Part shown: piece after piece, positions 25,901 to 34,523 of the stretch
Layout of the letters: every line of letters starts with the position of its first letter
Numbering within the stretch: position 1 is the first letter of the stretch
Source: Microthrixaceae bacterium
GTDB taxonomy: Bacteria > Actinomycetota > Acidimicrobiia > Acidimicrobiales > Poriferisodalaceae
DNA length: 64,000 bases
Assembly (NCBI GenBank): GCA_011523825.1
Contig: WTFX01000009.1
Coordinates: forward strand, 600,420-664,419
Reading direction: 5' to 3'
Program-made: the position numbers and the translations under genes
Notes under the pieces: generated by a model
The model's database searches: none
What the model was told of the DNA's origin: nothing
What the model saw: only the letters and a program-made list of their open reading frames with translations

Positions 25901-27043
25901 ATGTCTGCAAGCACACTGATCAAGCTCAACAACGCCGCTGACGCCAATGGCAAGTCGCCCGAGCGCGCAGCAGAGGTGCCCAACCTCTTCGGCCCCTTCG
26001 CGGAGTTGTGGGAGACCGGCATGCGGCGCTGGTGGAACCTGACCCGCCACGTCATGGGCATCGATCGTGCCCCTGTGGGCCAGACTCCCCGCGATGCGGT
26101 GTGGAGCAACGGCAAGGCCGTGCTCTACCGCTACCGCAGCGAGAACCCGACCGTCCGTCCGCCGCTCCTGCTGGTGATGAGCTTGGTCAGCCGCTCGTTC
26201 ATCTTGGACCTGCAGCCGGGCAACAGCTTCATCGAGCGGCTCGTGGCCGAGGGCTTCGACGTCTTCCTGCTCGACTGGGGCGTGCCCGACGAGGAGGACG
26301 CCAACAACACCCTCGAGACCTACTGCGACGAGCTGCTGCCCCAGGCAGTGGCCAAGGTCAACCAGATGGGCGGCGAGGTCGGTGTCACCGTGTTCGGCTA
26401 CTGCTACGGCGGCCTGCTGTCGCTGCTGTATGCGGCCGGCCACCCCGAGGATCCGATCCGCAACCTGGTGGTGATGGCCACTCCGGTGGACTTCACCAAG
26501 ATGCCCACGGTCATGACCGGCGTCGGCAAGGGCGGCATCGATCCCGAACACCTGATGGACCACACGGGCAACGTGCCCGCCGAGGCCGTTCGGGCCTCGT
26601 TCACGCTGCTCACGCCAACCTCGGACCTCAGCACGGTCATGGACTTCTGGGAGCACCTCGACGATGACAAGTTCCTGAGCTCGTACCAGGCGATGACGTC
26701 GTGGACCCGCAGCCACATCCCGTTCCCAGGGGCCACGATGATCCAGACCGTCGAGATGTTCATCGAGGGCAACGGCTTCGTCACCGGCGATCTGATGCTG
26801 GGCGGCCGCAAGCTGGACCTCGGCGACATCAAGGCGCCGTTCCTGAATGTGATCGCCGAGCGCGACCACATCGTGCCTCCCGAATCCACCTTCGGCCTCG
26901 GCGAGATGATCGGCTCCGACGACGCCACCGAGATGCGGCTGCCCGCCGGCCACGTCGGGCTGATCGTGGGCAACGGCGCCCGCAAGCGCTCGATCCCGTC
27001 GATGGTCGGCTGGATGCTCGAGCACAGCGACGTCGCGGCCTAG
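25901..27043 (+). CDS. phaC: Poly(R)-hydroxyalkanoate synthase, class III-like
   Basis: 380 residues, the size of class III PhaC, which polymerises (R)-3-hydroxyacyl-CoA on granules. The lipase-like box is GYCYGG with catalytic C168; D322 (AERDHIVPP) and H351 (PAGHVGL) complete the triad. LLDWGVPDEED and the VVMATPVDF block are PhaC signatures. The start is ATG 25901, preceded by AAGGAACAG; upstream in-frame codons run through the PhaE-like tail in another frame. It follows the PhaE-like gene under the MarR-operator promoter. Confidence 0.93.
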   Translation: MSASTLIKLNNAADANGKSPERAAEVPNLFGPFAELWETGMRRWWNLTRHVMGIDRAPVGQTPRDAVWSNGKAVLYRYRSENPTVRPPLLLVMSLVSRSFILDLQPGNSFIERLVAEGFDVFLLDWGVPDEEDANNTLETYCDELLPQAVAKVNQMGGEVGVTVFGYCYGGLLSLLYAAGHPEDPIRNLVVMATPVDFTKMPTVMTGVGKGGIDPEHLMDHTGNVPAEAVRASFTLLTPTSDLSTVMDFWEHLDDDKFLSSYQAMTSWTRSHIPFPGATMIQTVEMFIEGNGFVTGDLMLGGRKLDLGDIKAPFLNVIAERDHIVPPESTFGLGEMIGSDDATEMRLPAGHVGLIVGNGARKRSIPSMVGWMLEHSDVAA

Positions 27044-27078
27044 CCGGAGTCGTTCAGAGCCGGACCGCTCGAGGTCGC

Positions 27079-28089
27079 ATGAGCGAGACAGCGACGCCCG
27101 GACCCGCCGGGTCGATTCGCAGCGTGGCGCTGGTGATGGGCTCCGGCGGCATCGTCGGCGGGGCGTTCCATGCTGGCGTGCTCAAGGCGCTCGAGGACGC
27201 CTGGGGGATCGACGCCCGGGAGGTCGACCTGATCGTCGGCACATCGGCCGGGTCGATCTCGGGAGCCCTGGTGGCTGCCGGGCTCAGTCCCAGCGATCTG
27301 TTCCGCCGCGAGACACGTCAACCGCTGAGCCCCTACGGCGAGCGGCTGCTCGGCGCGGCACGGGCCCGGCGCGGCCCGAAGCGCCAGGCCACTGCCAGCT
27401 TCGGGGCGCCGATGGCACCCCATGTCTGGATGCTCGCTGCGGCGATGCCGGGCCAGGTGGCGCCAGGCACTGCGCTGGCATCGCTGCTGCCCCGTGGCAG
27501 AGTGCCGACCTCGCACGTGGCCGACATGGTGCGCGGGCTCTTCGAGGGGGATTGGCCGTCAGGGCCACGACTGCGTGTGCCGGTGGTGGATCTTGATACC
27601 GGCCGGCGGGTGGTCTTCGATGCCGACGGTCCGGCGACGCCCGCGGAGGCTGTTGCGGCGTCATGTGCCGTGCCCGCGGTGTTCGAGCCGGTCGAGATCG
27701 ACGGCACCGCGTACATCGATGCCGGCGTGCACTCGTCCGACAACCTCGATGTGCTGCGGGAAGAATCCTACGACCTGGTCGTGGTGAGCTCCCCGATGGG
27801 AATTGCCGAGTTGCCGTCTGCGGCACGGCCGTGGGCCATGCCGATTGTCGCGGCGATGGACTTCGGCGCGACAACACTCGGCTGGAGCGCATTGCGGATT
27901 GCCAGCCGGATGGCCACCGAATGCGAACGACTGAGCCTGACGGAGTGTGAGCGTGTGGAAATCGTCATGCCGGCATCGGCCGACCTCGATGCCATGGGCG
28001 GCAACCTGCTCGATCCGCGCCGCCGGCCGGCTGTGGCCCTGCAGGCCTACGCCACGGCGAGCGAGCAGTTCACGGCACACCCCCTGTAG
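27079..28089 (+). CDS. Patatin-like phospholipase / lipid hydrolase
   Basis: 336 residues of the patatin family. The oxyanion glycine-rich loop GSGGIVGGAFHAG is at 21-33, the nucleophile elbow GTSAGS contains S56, and the catalytic Asp is D214 in YIDAGVHS. The last motif reads D-A-G rather than the usual D-G-[GA]. The start is 35 bp after phaC on the same strand, so it is likely part of the PHA operon. Patatin-type enzymes can act as intracellular PHA depolymerases or phospholipases; which applies is unknown. Confidence 0.85.
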   Translation: MSETATPGPAGSIRSVALVMGSGGIVGGAFHAGVLKALEDAWGIDAREVDLIVGTSAGSISGALVAAGLSPSDLFRRETRQPLSPYGERLLGAARARRGPKRQATASFGAPMAPHVWMLAAAMPGQVAPGTALASLLPRGRVPTSHVADMVRGLFEGDWPSGPRLRVPVVDLDTGRRVVFDADGPATPAEAVAASCAVPAVFEPVEIDGTAYIDAGVHSSDNLDVLREESYDLVVVSSPMGIAELPSAARPWAMPIVAAMDFGATTLGWSALRIASRMATECERLSLTECERVEIVMPASADLDAMGGNLLDPRRRPAVALQAYATASEQFTAHPL

Positions 28090-28143
28090 CGGATCGCTGG
28101 TGCGTCGGCGCCGACCGGGAGGCCGCAGCTAGCGCCCCAGATC

Positions 28144-28149
28144 TAGAGT
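28144..28149 (+). promoter_or_regulatory. -10 box of the thioredoxin-fused gene (leaderless start)
   Basis: TAGAGT is followed by six bases and the GTG start at 28156, without a Shine-Dalgarno sequence. Confidence 0.5.
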
Positions 28150-28155
28150 CTCAGC

Positions 28156-29742
28156 GTGCCTGCTGAAGAACGCTCCACCGCCGCTGAGCTGCCGGACCTC
28201 GTCGATGGCCTCGTGGCGTTCGTGAAACGCGATTGCCCGACGTGCCGCGATGTCGAGCCGGTACTCGCCGAACTCGCCGACCACGCCGTGCGCGGCGGCA
28301 CTCGCCTGACGGTGTTCACGCAGGACGACCCCGAGTTCATGGCTGTGCTCAATGGACCACACGCGAATGTCGTGCACGACCACGACCTGGCGGTGTCGTG
28401 GCACCACGAGATCGAGACCGTGCCGACGCTCATGGCCGTGATGGACGGTCGTGAGATGGCGCGCACCGTGGGGTGGGATCGCACGAGCTGGGAGGCGCTG
28501 AGCGGCGCCGACGATCTGGGCTCCGAGCTGCCGGACATGCGACCGGGCTGCGGCTCGATGTCAGTGGACCCATTGCTGGCCGACGAGCTGGCACTGCGTT
28601 TCGGCGCCACAGCGTTCGCAAGCCGCAAGGTGGAGCTGGCGTCGGCGGAAGACCCGGTCGAGGCGGCATACGACCGCGGCTGGTCCGACGGGCTGCCGGT
28701 GGTGCCCCCGACCGAGGCACGGGTGGCCGCCATGCTGGCGGGAACCAGCCGGGCACCTGACGAGATCGTTGCCGTGGTGCCGCCGACGCTGGCCGAATGC
28801 ACGGTGGAGAAGGTGGCGGTCAACGCGGTGATGGCCGGCTGCAAGCCCGAGTACCTGCCGGTGGTGCTGGCCGCAGTCGAAGCAGCCTGCACCGACACCT
28901 TCAACATGCACGGGCTGCTGTGCACGCTGTGGTTCTCGGGCCCGATCGTGATCGTGAACGGCCCGATCCGGCGCCGCATCGGCATGAACACCGACAAGAA
29001 CGCGCTGGGCCAAGGCAACCGGGCCAACTCCACCATCGGCCGGGCGCTGCAACTGGTGATCCGCAATGTCGGTGGCGGCAAGCCGGGCATCGGCGGCATC
29101 GACCGCTCGGCGCTCGGATCGCCCTCGAAGGTGGGCTGGTGCTTCGCCGAAGACGAGGAAGGCCTGCCCGACGGATGGGCGCCGCTGTCGGTCAGCCGGG
29201 GCTTCGAGCCGGGTCAGGACACCGTGACGCTGTTCGCAGGGCACGGCCCGATCGGCTGCATCGACCAGGTGTCCCGGACGCCGGACTCGCTGATCCGCAC
29301 AATCGCCCAGCAGCTGATGTGCGTGGGCAACCGCAAGCTGCCCACTGAGGCGATGCTGGTGATGACGCCTGAGCACATGTCGACGTTTGCGGACTCGGGA
29401 TGGACGCGAGCGCGCTTCTACGAAGAACTCGAGCCGCTGTTGCAGATGGACCTCGAGTTCGCGGTGAGCGGTGCCGGCGGCATCTCCGAGGGCTTGCCCG
29501 AGGGTTTCGTTCAGCAGCTCCGGGGCACCGAAGCTGCTGGCAACGAGAGCGGTTCCGTCGACGGCGGGCTCGTGTTCAGCTCGGCCGAGGGCGACGCCAG
29601 CGGGAGCCTGCGCAAGCTGCCGCCCTGGTCACCCATGGTCGTGCGTGCCGGCGGGGGAGCGGGAGGCTTCAGCGCCATCATCGAGGGCTGGGTGCCGGGG
29701 GCGAAGGGCAGTACGCCGATCACCCATCCGATCGTTGCATAA
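28156..29742 (+). CDS. Thioredoxin-domain fusion protein with a large domain of unknown function
   Basis: 528 residues. Residues about 15-115 are a thioredoxin fold with the redox motif C27-P-T-C30 after an FVKRD strand and a cis-proline VPT segment. A linker contains a GCGS tetrapeptide. The remaining 370 residues form a conserved-looking domain (YDRGWSDGLPVVPPTEARV, VNAVMAGCKPEYLPVV, NMHGLLCTLW, NVGGGKPG) with at least five further cysteines, whose function I do not know. Thioredoxin-fold plus Cys-rich partner suggests a thiol redox or metal-dependent enzyme. A leaderless GTG start is supported by TAGAGT. It is separate from the PHA genes. Confidence 0.75.
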   Translation: MPAEERSTAAELPDLVDGLVAFVKRDCPTCRDVEPVLAELADHAVRGGTRLTVFTQDDPEFMAVLNGPHANVVHDHDLAVSWHHEIETVPTLMAVMDGREMARTVGWDRTSWEALSGADDLGSELPDMRPGCGSMSVDPLLADELALRFGATAFASRKVELASAEDPVEAAYDRGWSDGLPVVPPTEARVAAMLAGTSRAPDEIVAVVPPTLAECTVEKVAVNAVMAGCKPEYLPVVLAAVEAACTDTFNMHGLLCTLWFSGPIVIVNGPIRRRIGMNTDKNALGQGNRANSTIGRALQLVIRNVGGGKPGIGGIDRSALGSPSKVGWCFAEDEEGLPDGWAPLSVSRGFEPGQDTVTLFAGHGPIGCIDQVSRTPDSLIRTIAQQLMCVGNRKLPTEAMLVMTPEHMSTFADSGWTRARFYEELEPLLQMDLEFAVSGAGGISEGLPEGFVQQLRGTEAAGNESGSVDGGLVFSSAEGDASGSLRKLPPWSPMVVRAGGGAGGFSAIIEGWVPGAKGSTPITHPIVA

Positions 29743-29790
29743 CCGCTCGCCTGCGCCGGGAGCGCACTCGGGGGCTGAGCCGGGTGCCGG

Positions 29791-29796
29791 TAGCCT
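29791..29796 (+). promoter_or_regulatory. -10 box of secG
   Basis: TAGCCT lies 8 nt before GTG 29805 and 11 nt before the in-frame ATG 29808; no Shine-Dalgarno sequence. If leaderless, translation may begin at the GTG. Confidence 0.4.
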
Positions 29797-29807
29797 CAAG
29801 CCTCGTG

Positions 29808-30035
29808 ATGGTGTGGATCGTCGGAGCGATACACCTGCTGTCGGCCTTCGGGCTGATCGGTCTCGTGCTGCTGCACAGCGGCCGCGGCGGCGGCGTGTCC
29901 GACATGTTCGGCGGCACGGTGGGATCCACTGCAGCGGGCTCGACCGTCGCCGAGAAGAACCTCAGCCGCATCACGGTGGTAGTGGCCGTCTCGTTCGGCT
30001 TCACCACGCTGATCCTGGGCCTCCTGCTCGCCTGA
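29808..30035 (+). CDS. secG: Preprotein translocase subunit SecG
   Basis: 75 residues with two membrane helices (about 3-21 and 50-73) separated by the SecG signature: LLHSGRGGGVSDMFGG, then the GSTAAGSTVAEKNLSRIT linker. It is an accessory subunit of the SecYEG protein export channel. In many actinobacteria secG directly follows tpiA; here about 8.8 kb of PHA and other genes lie between them. The start is ATG 29808, or GTG one codon earlier. Confidence 0.93.
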   Translation: MVWIVGAIHLLSAFGLIGLVLLHSGRGGGVSDMFGGTVGSTAAGSTVAEKNLSRITVVVAVSFGFTTLILGLLLA

Positions 30036-30071
30036 CGGCCCGGGCGTGCTGCTCGCCTGATCGCAGGTTTC

Positions 30072-31511
30072 TCAGGTTCGTCTGAGGGCCCGGCCCGGCC
30101 GCTCGCCGGTGCTGGCGCCGTCACGCCAAACCGTCCTGCCGTTGACCATCACGAGTTCGATGCCGCTCGCCGGCTGGGCCGGTCGCTCGAACGTGGCGGT
30201 GTCGATCACCGTTTCGGGGTCGAACAGCACCAGGTCGGCCATCGCACCGACCTCGAGCACGCCCCTGTCGGCCAAGCCGAAGTTCCGGGCCGGAAGGCCC
30301 GTCATCTTGTGCACTGCTTCTTCCAGCGAGAAGAGCCCCACCTCGCGCGCATAGTGCCCGAGCACTCTCGGGAACGTTCCCCACAGGCGCGGATGCGGGA
30401 ACTCGTCGTGCGGCAGGCCGTCTGAGCCGATCATCGTGCCGGGGTAGGCCAGGATGCGGCGCACGTCCGCCTCGTCCATCATGAAGAAGATCCCGCCGGC
30501 CGGCATCAACGCCTCGACGGTTGCTTCGAGGTCGAGACCCATCTCGGCTGCGATATCCGCGAGATCCTTGCCGGCCGCTTCTGGCCACGCCTCAGACCAC
30601 GTCACCAGCACTCTGCTGGCGCCGAGATGCCTGGCTGAGGCCAACGTGGTGGAGCTGGCGACGTAGGGGTAGGCGTCGAGGCTCACCGGCTGGTGCTGCC
30701 GGGCCCGCTCGATCTGCGCCAGCGTGTCTGTCGAGCGGCCGAAGTTGGCCTGCCCGGCGCACTTGTGATGCGAGATCACCACCGGAATGCCGGCCTCGCG
30801 GCCGATAGTGAACGTCTCCACCAATGACTCGCTGACGTAGTCGCCTTCATCGCGCATGTGAGTCGTGTGGATGCCGCCGGCGAGTTGGACGGCCTTCGCT
30901 AGCTCGATGATCTCCGCGGTCGGAGCGGCAGCCGCCGGGGCATAGAACAGTCCCGTCGACAGCCCGATTGCGCCGGCCTCCATCGCCTGCTCCAAGCGCC
31001 GGCGCATGGCTGCGATCTCGGCTGGGGTTGCTGGACGGTCCAGCGAATCCATTGCCTCGACTCGCAAGGAGGCATGGCCGACGAGGCACGTTGCGTTGAC
31101 GGCCGCAGGCTCGGCATCCAGCGCAGCGAGATAGTCGCCGAAGTCGCCGAAGAAGTCCTCGCCGTCGGGACACACGAGATCCAGCGGCGCTGGCGGCCGT
31201 CCGCTGGTGCGCAGAGGTGCCAGGCTGACCCCGCAATTGCCAGTGACCACCGTGGTCACGCCTTGGCTGACCTTGGGTGCCATCAGCGGGTCGATCAGCA
31301 GCGCGCGGTCGTCGTGGGTGTGCACGTCGATGAACCCGGGCGCCACCGCCTTGCCGCCGGCATCGATCTCGACCGCCCCTTCGGCGAGGCTGAGATCGCC
31401 GAGGCCGACGATCCGGTCATCGGTGACTGCGATGTCACCGCGGGCCGACGGGCCGCCGGTTCCGTCGATCAGGCGGGCATTGCGGATGATCAGGTCCGCT
31501 GGTTCGATCAC
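30072..31511 (-). CDS. N-acyl-D-amino-acid deacylase (amidohydrolase superfamily)
   Basis: 479 residues. Metal-binding GFIDVHTHDD is near the N-terminus, then TGNCGVS, HTTHMRDEGDY, SHHKCAG and the C-terminal SDGLPHDEFPHPRLWGTFPRVLG block with the catalytic Asp. These are hallmarks of D-aminoacylase, which releases D-amino acids from N-acyl derivatives in the cytoplasm. The GTG at 31511 is chosen because AAGGAG lies 9 nt upstream and the protein then begins with the usual DLIIRNARLIDGTG. Divergent from an LLM oxidoreductase gene; substrate range unknown. Confidence 0.9.
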   Translation of the reverse strand: MIEPADLIIRNARLIDGTGGPSARGDIAVTDDRIVGLGDLSLAEGAVEIDAGGKAVAPGFIDVHTHDDRALLIDPLMAPKVSQGVTTVVTGNCGVSLAPLRTSGRPPAPLDLVCPDGEDFFGDFGDYLAALDAEPAAVNATCLVGHASLRVEAMDSLDRPATPAEIAAMRRRLEQAMEAGAIGLSTGLFYAPAAAAPTAEIIELAKAVQLAGGIHTTHMRDEGDYVSESLVETFTIGREAGIPVVISHHKCAGQANFGRSTDTLAQIERARQHQPVSLDAYPYVASSTTLASARHLGASRVLVTWSEAWPEAAGKDLADIAAEMGLDLEATVEALMPAGGIFFMMDEADVRRILAYPGTMIGSDGLPHDEFPHPRLWGTFPRVLGHYAREVGLFSLEEAVHKMTGLPARNFGLADRGVLEVGAMADLVLFDPETVIDTATFERPAQPASGIELVMVNGRTVWRDGASTGERPGRALRRT

Positions 31512-31638
31512 TGCGGCGAACTCCTTGCTATGCCGGCCGAGGCCCCGAGTCCACCACAGAACCGACTCCCGCTGGCCGTCGTCGCTCCGGCGAGACACGA
31601 CGCGTAGCGTTCGAGGCGCCTGCGACGAAGGAGCCCCG

Positions 31639-32475
31639 ATGGGACGCCACGCGATCAAGACCCCGCCGCACCACGCCACCTGGCCGGAATTCCTCTCCCT
31701 GTGGCAGCTGGCCGACGAGATGGAGGTCATCGAGTCGGTGTGGAACTGGGACCACTTCTACCCGCTGGCGCCGCCGTATGACGGTCCCAACCTCGAGGGC
31801 TGGACGATGCTGGCAGCGCTCGCGCAGGCGACCGAGCGGGTCCGCATCGGCGCCATGGTCAACGGCATGCACCACCGTCACCCGGCGGTGACCGCCAATA
31901 TGGCGGCCACGCTGGACCACATCTCCAATGGCCGCTTCGAGCTGGGGATGGGCGCGGGCTGGAACTTCATGGAGAGCGATGCCTACGGCATCGACCTCGG
32001 CCCGTTGCGGGACCGCTCGGACCGTCTCGAGGAGGGCATGGAGGTGATCGTCAGCCTGCTGACCAACAAGACGACGACGCACAAGGGCCGCTTCTACGAG
32101 CTGACCGATGCGATGTGCGAGCCGAAGCCGGTCCAGGACCGCATCCCGATCGTCATCGGCGGGTCGGGTCGGGTTCGGACGCTGCGCACCGTGGCGAAGT
32201 ACGCCGATCAGTGGGACATGCTCTTCCCGGACGATGTCGCTGCGTGGCAGGAGCTCGATGATGTGCTGCGGGCGCACTGCGAGCGGGTCGGCCGCGACGA
32301 GGCCGAGATCGACCGGTCCATCCACCTGAGCCTCGAAGCAGGAGATGCGGGCGAGGCGGTGGCCGTGGCGCAGGAGTTCTTCGACGCCGGTGTCGACATC
32401 GTCGTGTGGTCGTGGCGCGGCGAGCTCGACCCGGGCCGCCTGGACGCGCTCGCGACCGCCATCGACGAGGCCTGA
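31639..32475 (+). CDS. LLM-class F420/flavin-dependent oxidoreductase
   Basis: 278 residues of the luciferase-like monooxygenase TIM barrel. Features include WNWDHFYPL near the N-terminus, ATERVRIGAMVNG, MAATLDHISNGRFELGMGAGWNFME and IPIVIGGSGRVRTLRTVAKYAD. These patterns are typical of actinobacterial F420-dependent members. AAGGAG lies 8 nt before the ATG. A hairpin sits 40 bp after the stop. Neither cofactor nor substrate can be fixed from sequence. Confidence 0.85.
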   Translation: MGRHAIKTPPHHATWPEFLSLWQLADEMEVIESVWNWDHFYPLAPPYDGPNLEGWTMLAALAQATERVRIGAMVNGMHHRHPAVTANMAATLDHISNGRFELGMGAGWNFMESDAYGIDLGPLRDRSDRLEEGMEVIVSLLTNKTTTHKGRFYELTDAMCEPKPVQDRIPIVIGGSGRVRTLRTVAKYADQWDMLFPDDVAAWQELDDVLRAHCERVGRDEAEIDRSIHLSLEAGDAGEAVAVAQEFFDAGVDIVVWSWRGELDPGRLDALATAIDEA

Positions 32476-32516
32476 CTCCCACCGGACGATCGGGACGGCA
32501 GCGCTATGCTGATGCG

Positions 32517-32550
32517 CCCCGAAATGGCTGCCCAGACGGCTGTTTCGGGG
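32517..32550 (+). terminator. 8-bp inverted repeat before tRNA-Leu
   Basis: CCCCGAAA (32517-32524) and TTTCGGGG (32543-32550) are separated by 18 bp. It lies between the LLM gene stop and the tRNA. It may terminate the upstream gene or fold in the tRNA precursor leader; a TATGCT box at 32505-32510 would start transcription right at the repeat. There is no T-run. Confidence 0.4.
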
Positions 32551-32556
32551 GCTTCA

Positions 32557-32640
32557 GTCGGAGTGGCGGAATTGGCAGACGCGCTAGATTAAGGATCTAG
32601 TGCCCGAAAGGGTGTGGGGGTTCAAGTCCCCCCTCCGACA
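32557..32640 (+). tRNA. tRNA-Leu (anticodon AAG)
   Basis: An 84-nt class II tRNA. The acceptor stem is GTCGGAG (32557-32563) with CTCCGAC (32633-32639) and discriminator A. The anticodon stem CTAGA/TCTAG is perfect (32584-32588 and 32596-32600) around loop TTAAGGA, which places AAG at 32591-32593. The variable arm has a CCC-GAAA-GGG hairpin, and the T arm is GGGGG-TTCAAGT-CCCCC. CCA is not encoded. A34 is unusual for bacterial leucine tRNAs and would need deamination to inosine to read CUC. Shifting the loop to give UAA breaks the stem. Confidence 0.93.
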
Positions 32641-32699
32641 CACACCATCAGCGCTCGGCCAGAGCGTCAGCGTCGACACCGAGCCGGAGTCAGGTCGCC

Positions 32700-33596
32700 A
32701 TGAGAGTCGGTGCGATTCTTTCCCAAGCCGACGCAGGCACGGATCCGACGAGGATCAGACGGTACGCCCGCGAACTCGAGGAGGCGGGCTACGAGCACCT
32801 GATGGCCTACGACCACGTGCTCGGCGCATCGCCGGAGCGGCTCGGTGCGGGGCCCTTTGGCGGGTTCCCCGAGCCCCCGTACACCAGCGAGCACACCTTC
32901 CACGAGATCCTCGTTCTGTTCAGTCACTTGGCCGCGGTCACCTCGACCATGGAGTTCGTGACGAGCGTGGTTGTCTTGCCGCAACGCCAGGCGCCCGTCG
33001 TTGCCAAGCAGGTAGCGACGATGGACCTGCTCAGCGAGGGGCGCCTTCGGCTTGCGGTGGGGGCCGGCTGGAACGCTGCGGAGTACATGGCACTCGGCGC
33101 CGACTTCGATCATCGCACGGCGGTGCTCGAAGAGCAGATCGAGGTCATGCGCAAGCTGTGGACCGAGCGGATCGTCACCTTTGACGGGCGCTTCCATCAG
33201 TTGGACCGGGTCGGGATCAACCCGCTACCCGAGCGGCCGATCCCCGTGATGCTGGGGACCCGCATAGCTGATGCAGCGATGCGACGAGTTGCGCGCGTCG
33301 CGGATGGCTGGATGCCGCTCGCTCTTCCGGGCATTGATCGGGGCACCCTTGCCGAAGGGGTGCGGCGCATGCGGGAGATCTGCGAGAGCCAGGGCCGAGA
33401 CCCCGATTCCCTGCCTGTCTTCGCGAGGGTCTACTTCGGCCCGGGATGGCAGGCCGAGACCGAGACGGCCCTTCGCTGCGGGTGCGCCGACTTCTCCGTC
33501 GGGGTCAACCGGTTCGAGAACCCCGACATGACCTTGGAGGACCACCTTCGCATCCTCGTCGAGACGAAGCCCGAGATCGACAGCCTGGTGGGTTGA
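32700..33596 (+). CDS. LLM-class F420-dependent oxidoreductase
   Basis: 298 residues, luciferase-like TIM barrel. MRVGAILSQADAGTDP at the N-terminus, GYEHLMAYDHVLG, TSVVVLPQRQAPVVAKQVATMD, LLSEGRLRLAVGAGWNAAEY and IPVMLGTRIADAAMRRVARVADGWMPL are typical of F420-linked actinobacterial enzymes. It starts 59 bp after the tRNA. The convergent PhyH-family gene ends 18 bp downstream. It is distinct from the other LLM gene before the tRNA; the substrate is unknown. Confidence 0.87.
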   Translation: MRVGAILSQADAGTDPTRIRRYARELEEAGYEHLMAYDHVLGASPERLGAGPFGGFPEPPYTSEHTFHEILVLFSHLAAVTSTMEFVTSVVVLPQRQAPVVAKQVATMDLLSEGRLRLAVGAGWNAAEYMALGADFDHRTAVLEEQIEVMRKLWTERIVTFDGRFHQLDRVGINPLPERPIPVMLGTRIADAAMRRVARVADGWMPLALPGIDRGTLAEGVRRMREICESQGRDPDSLPVFARVYFGPGWQAETETALRCGCADFSVGVNRFENPDMTLEDHLRILVETKPEIDSLVG

Positions 33597-33613
33597 CGCC
33601 TATCAGTGCGCAG

Positions 33614-34456
33614 CTACAGCGTCGGGGCTCGTTCGGGCGGACGCTCGGCACCCTGGTAGAGGAGTTCGCGGAGTGCCACGCCGGCTCGCTGGTGGAACTC
33701 GACGGCGACCGGGTCGAAGTCTTTGCGTGGCCGCGGGGTCAGCTCGAAATTTCCGTAGCTGTCGGTCCCGCGGACGAGGGTGGCGAAGTCCCAGTCGACG
33801 AGGAGCTGCTTGGTCCGGGTCGGCATGTACTGCAGCGAGATGCCGATGCGTCGGTCGTCGGTGGTGTTCGGCCCCGATCCATGTGCGAGCCGCACGTTGT
33901 GCATGGACATCTGCCCGGGCTCGAGTGCCATCGAGGCGACCTCTCGCTCGGAGACGTCGATCTTGAGCTCCTGGCCCCGCGTCAGCATGTTGTCCGCGTG
34001 GTAGGTCTCGTCGTGGGCGAGGAGTTCCCGGTGGCTTCCGGGGAGCACCGACATCGCACCGGCTGCCTCGGAGGCAGGTGAGAGTGCGATCCACGCGCTG
34101 ACGAGCTCGCCGTTGTCGAGTCCCCAGTACTCGAGGTCCTGGTGCCAGCCGACGTAGCTAGGCGAATTCGCCTCCTTGATCCAGAAGATCGAGTTCCAGC
34201 ACAGGATGTTTGGGCCGATCAGGTCCTCGACCGCGTCGAGCAGGTTCTCGTGGCGCATGAGCTCGTCGATCCACGGCCACAGCAGATGGCCGCCGGCGCG
34301 CTGAGCGCCGCCGAGCGGGCCGCCGCTTTCGGCCTCGTAGGCCTCGAGCTTCGCCCGCGCCTCGGCCGCCTCGCTCGCGGTCAGAAGATCGAGCGGCGCG
34401 ATATAGCCCCGGTCGCGGTAGTGGTCGACCTGGGCGTCGGTCAGGTGCTTCGGCAT
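33614..34456 (-). CDS. Phytanoyl-CoA dioxygenase (PhyH) family protein
   Basis: 280 residues of the non-haem Fe(II)/2-oxoglutarate oxygenase family. Iron ligands are the H-x-D pair in VGWHQDLEYWG and a distal His in NVRLAHGSGPN, followed by the 2-oxoglutarate-binding Arg in DRRIGISLQYMP. It has the PhyH N-terminus (QVDHYRDRGYIAPLDLLT). The start at 34456 has a strong GGGAGGGGG site. It is divergent from a Rieske-oxygenase operon across an intergenic region carrying a large dyad, so it may belong to the same pathway. Confidence 0.88.
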   Translation of the reverse strand: MPKHLTDAQVDHYRDRGYIAPLDLLTASEAAEARAKLEAYEAESGGPLGGAQRAGGHLLWPWIDELMRHENLLDAVEDLIGPNILCWNSIFWIKEANSPSYVGWHQDLEYWGLDNGELVSAWIALSPASEAAGAMSVLPGSHRELLAHDETYHADNMLTRGQELKIDVSEREVASMALEPGQMSMHNVRLAHGSGPNTTDDRRIGISLQYMPTRTKQLLVDWDFATLVRGTDSYGNFELTPRPRKDFDPVAVEFHQRAGVALRELLYQGAERPPERAPTL

Positions 34457-34523
34457 CGCGTCCCCCTCCCTGCCTGCCATGGCTGGTCGGTCTGGTTCGT
34501 CGCCGAAACTACTACTCGGGTCT

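Noticed and set aside
32584..32600. tRNA-Leu(UAA) reading of the anticodon loop
   Set aside because: Placing TAA at 34-36 shifts the stem and destroys pairing; AAG gives a perfect 5-bp stem and U33.
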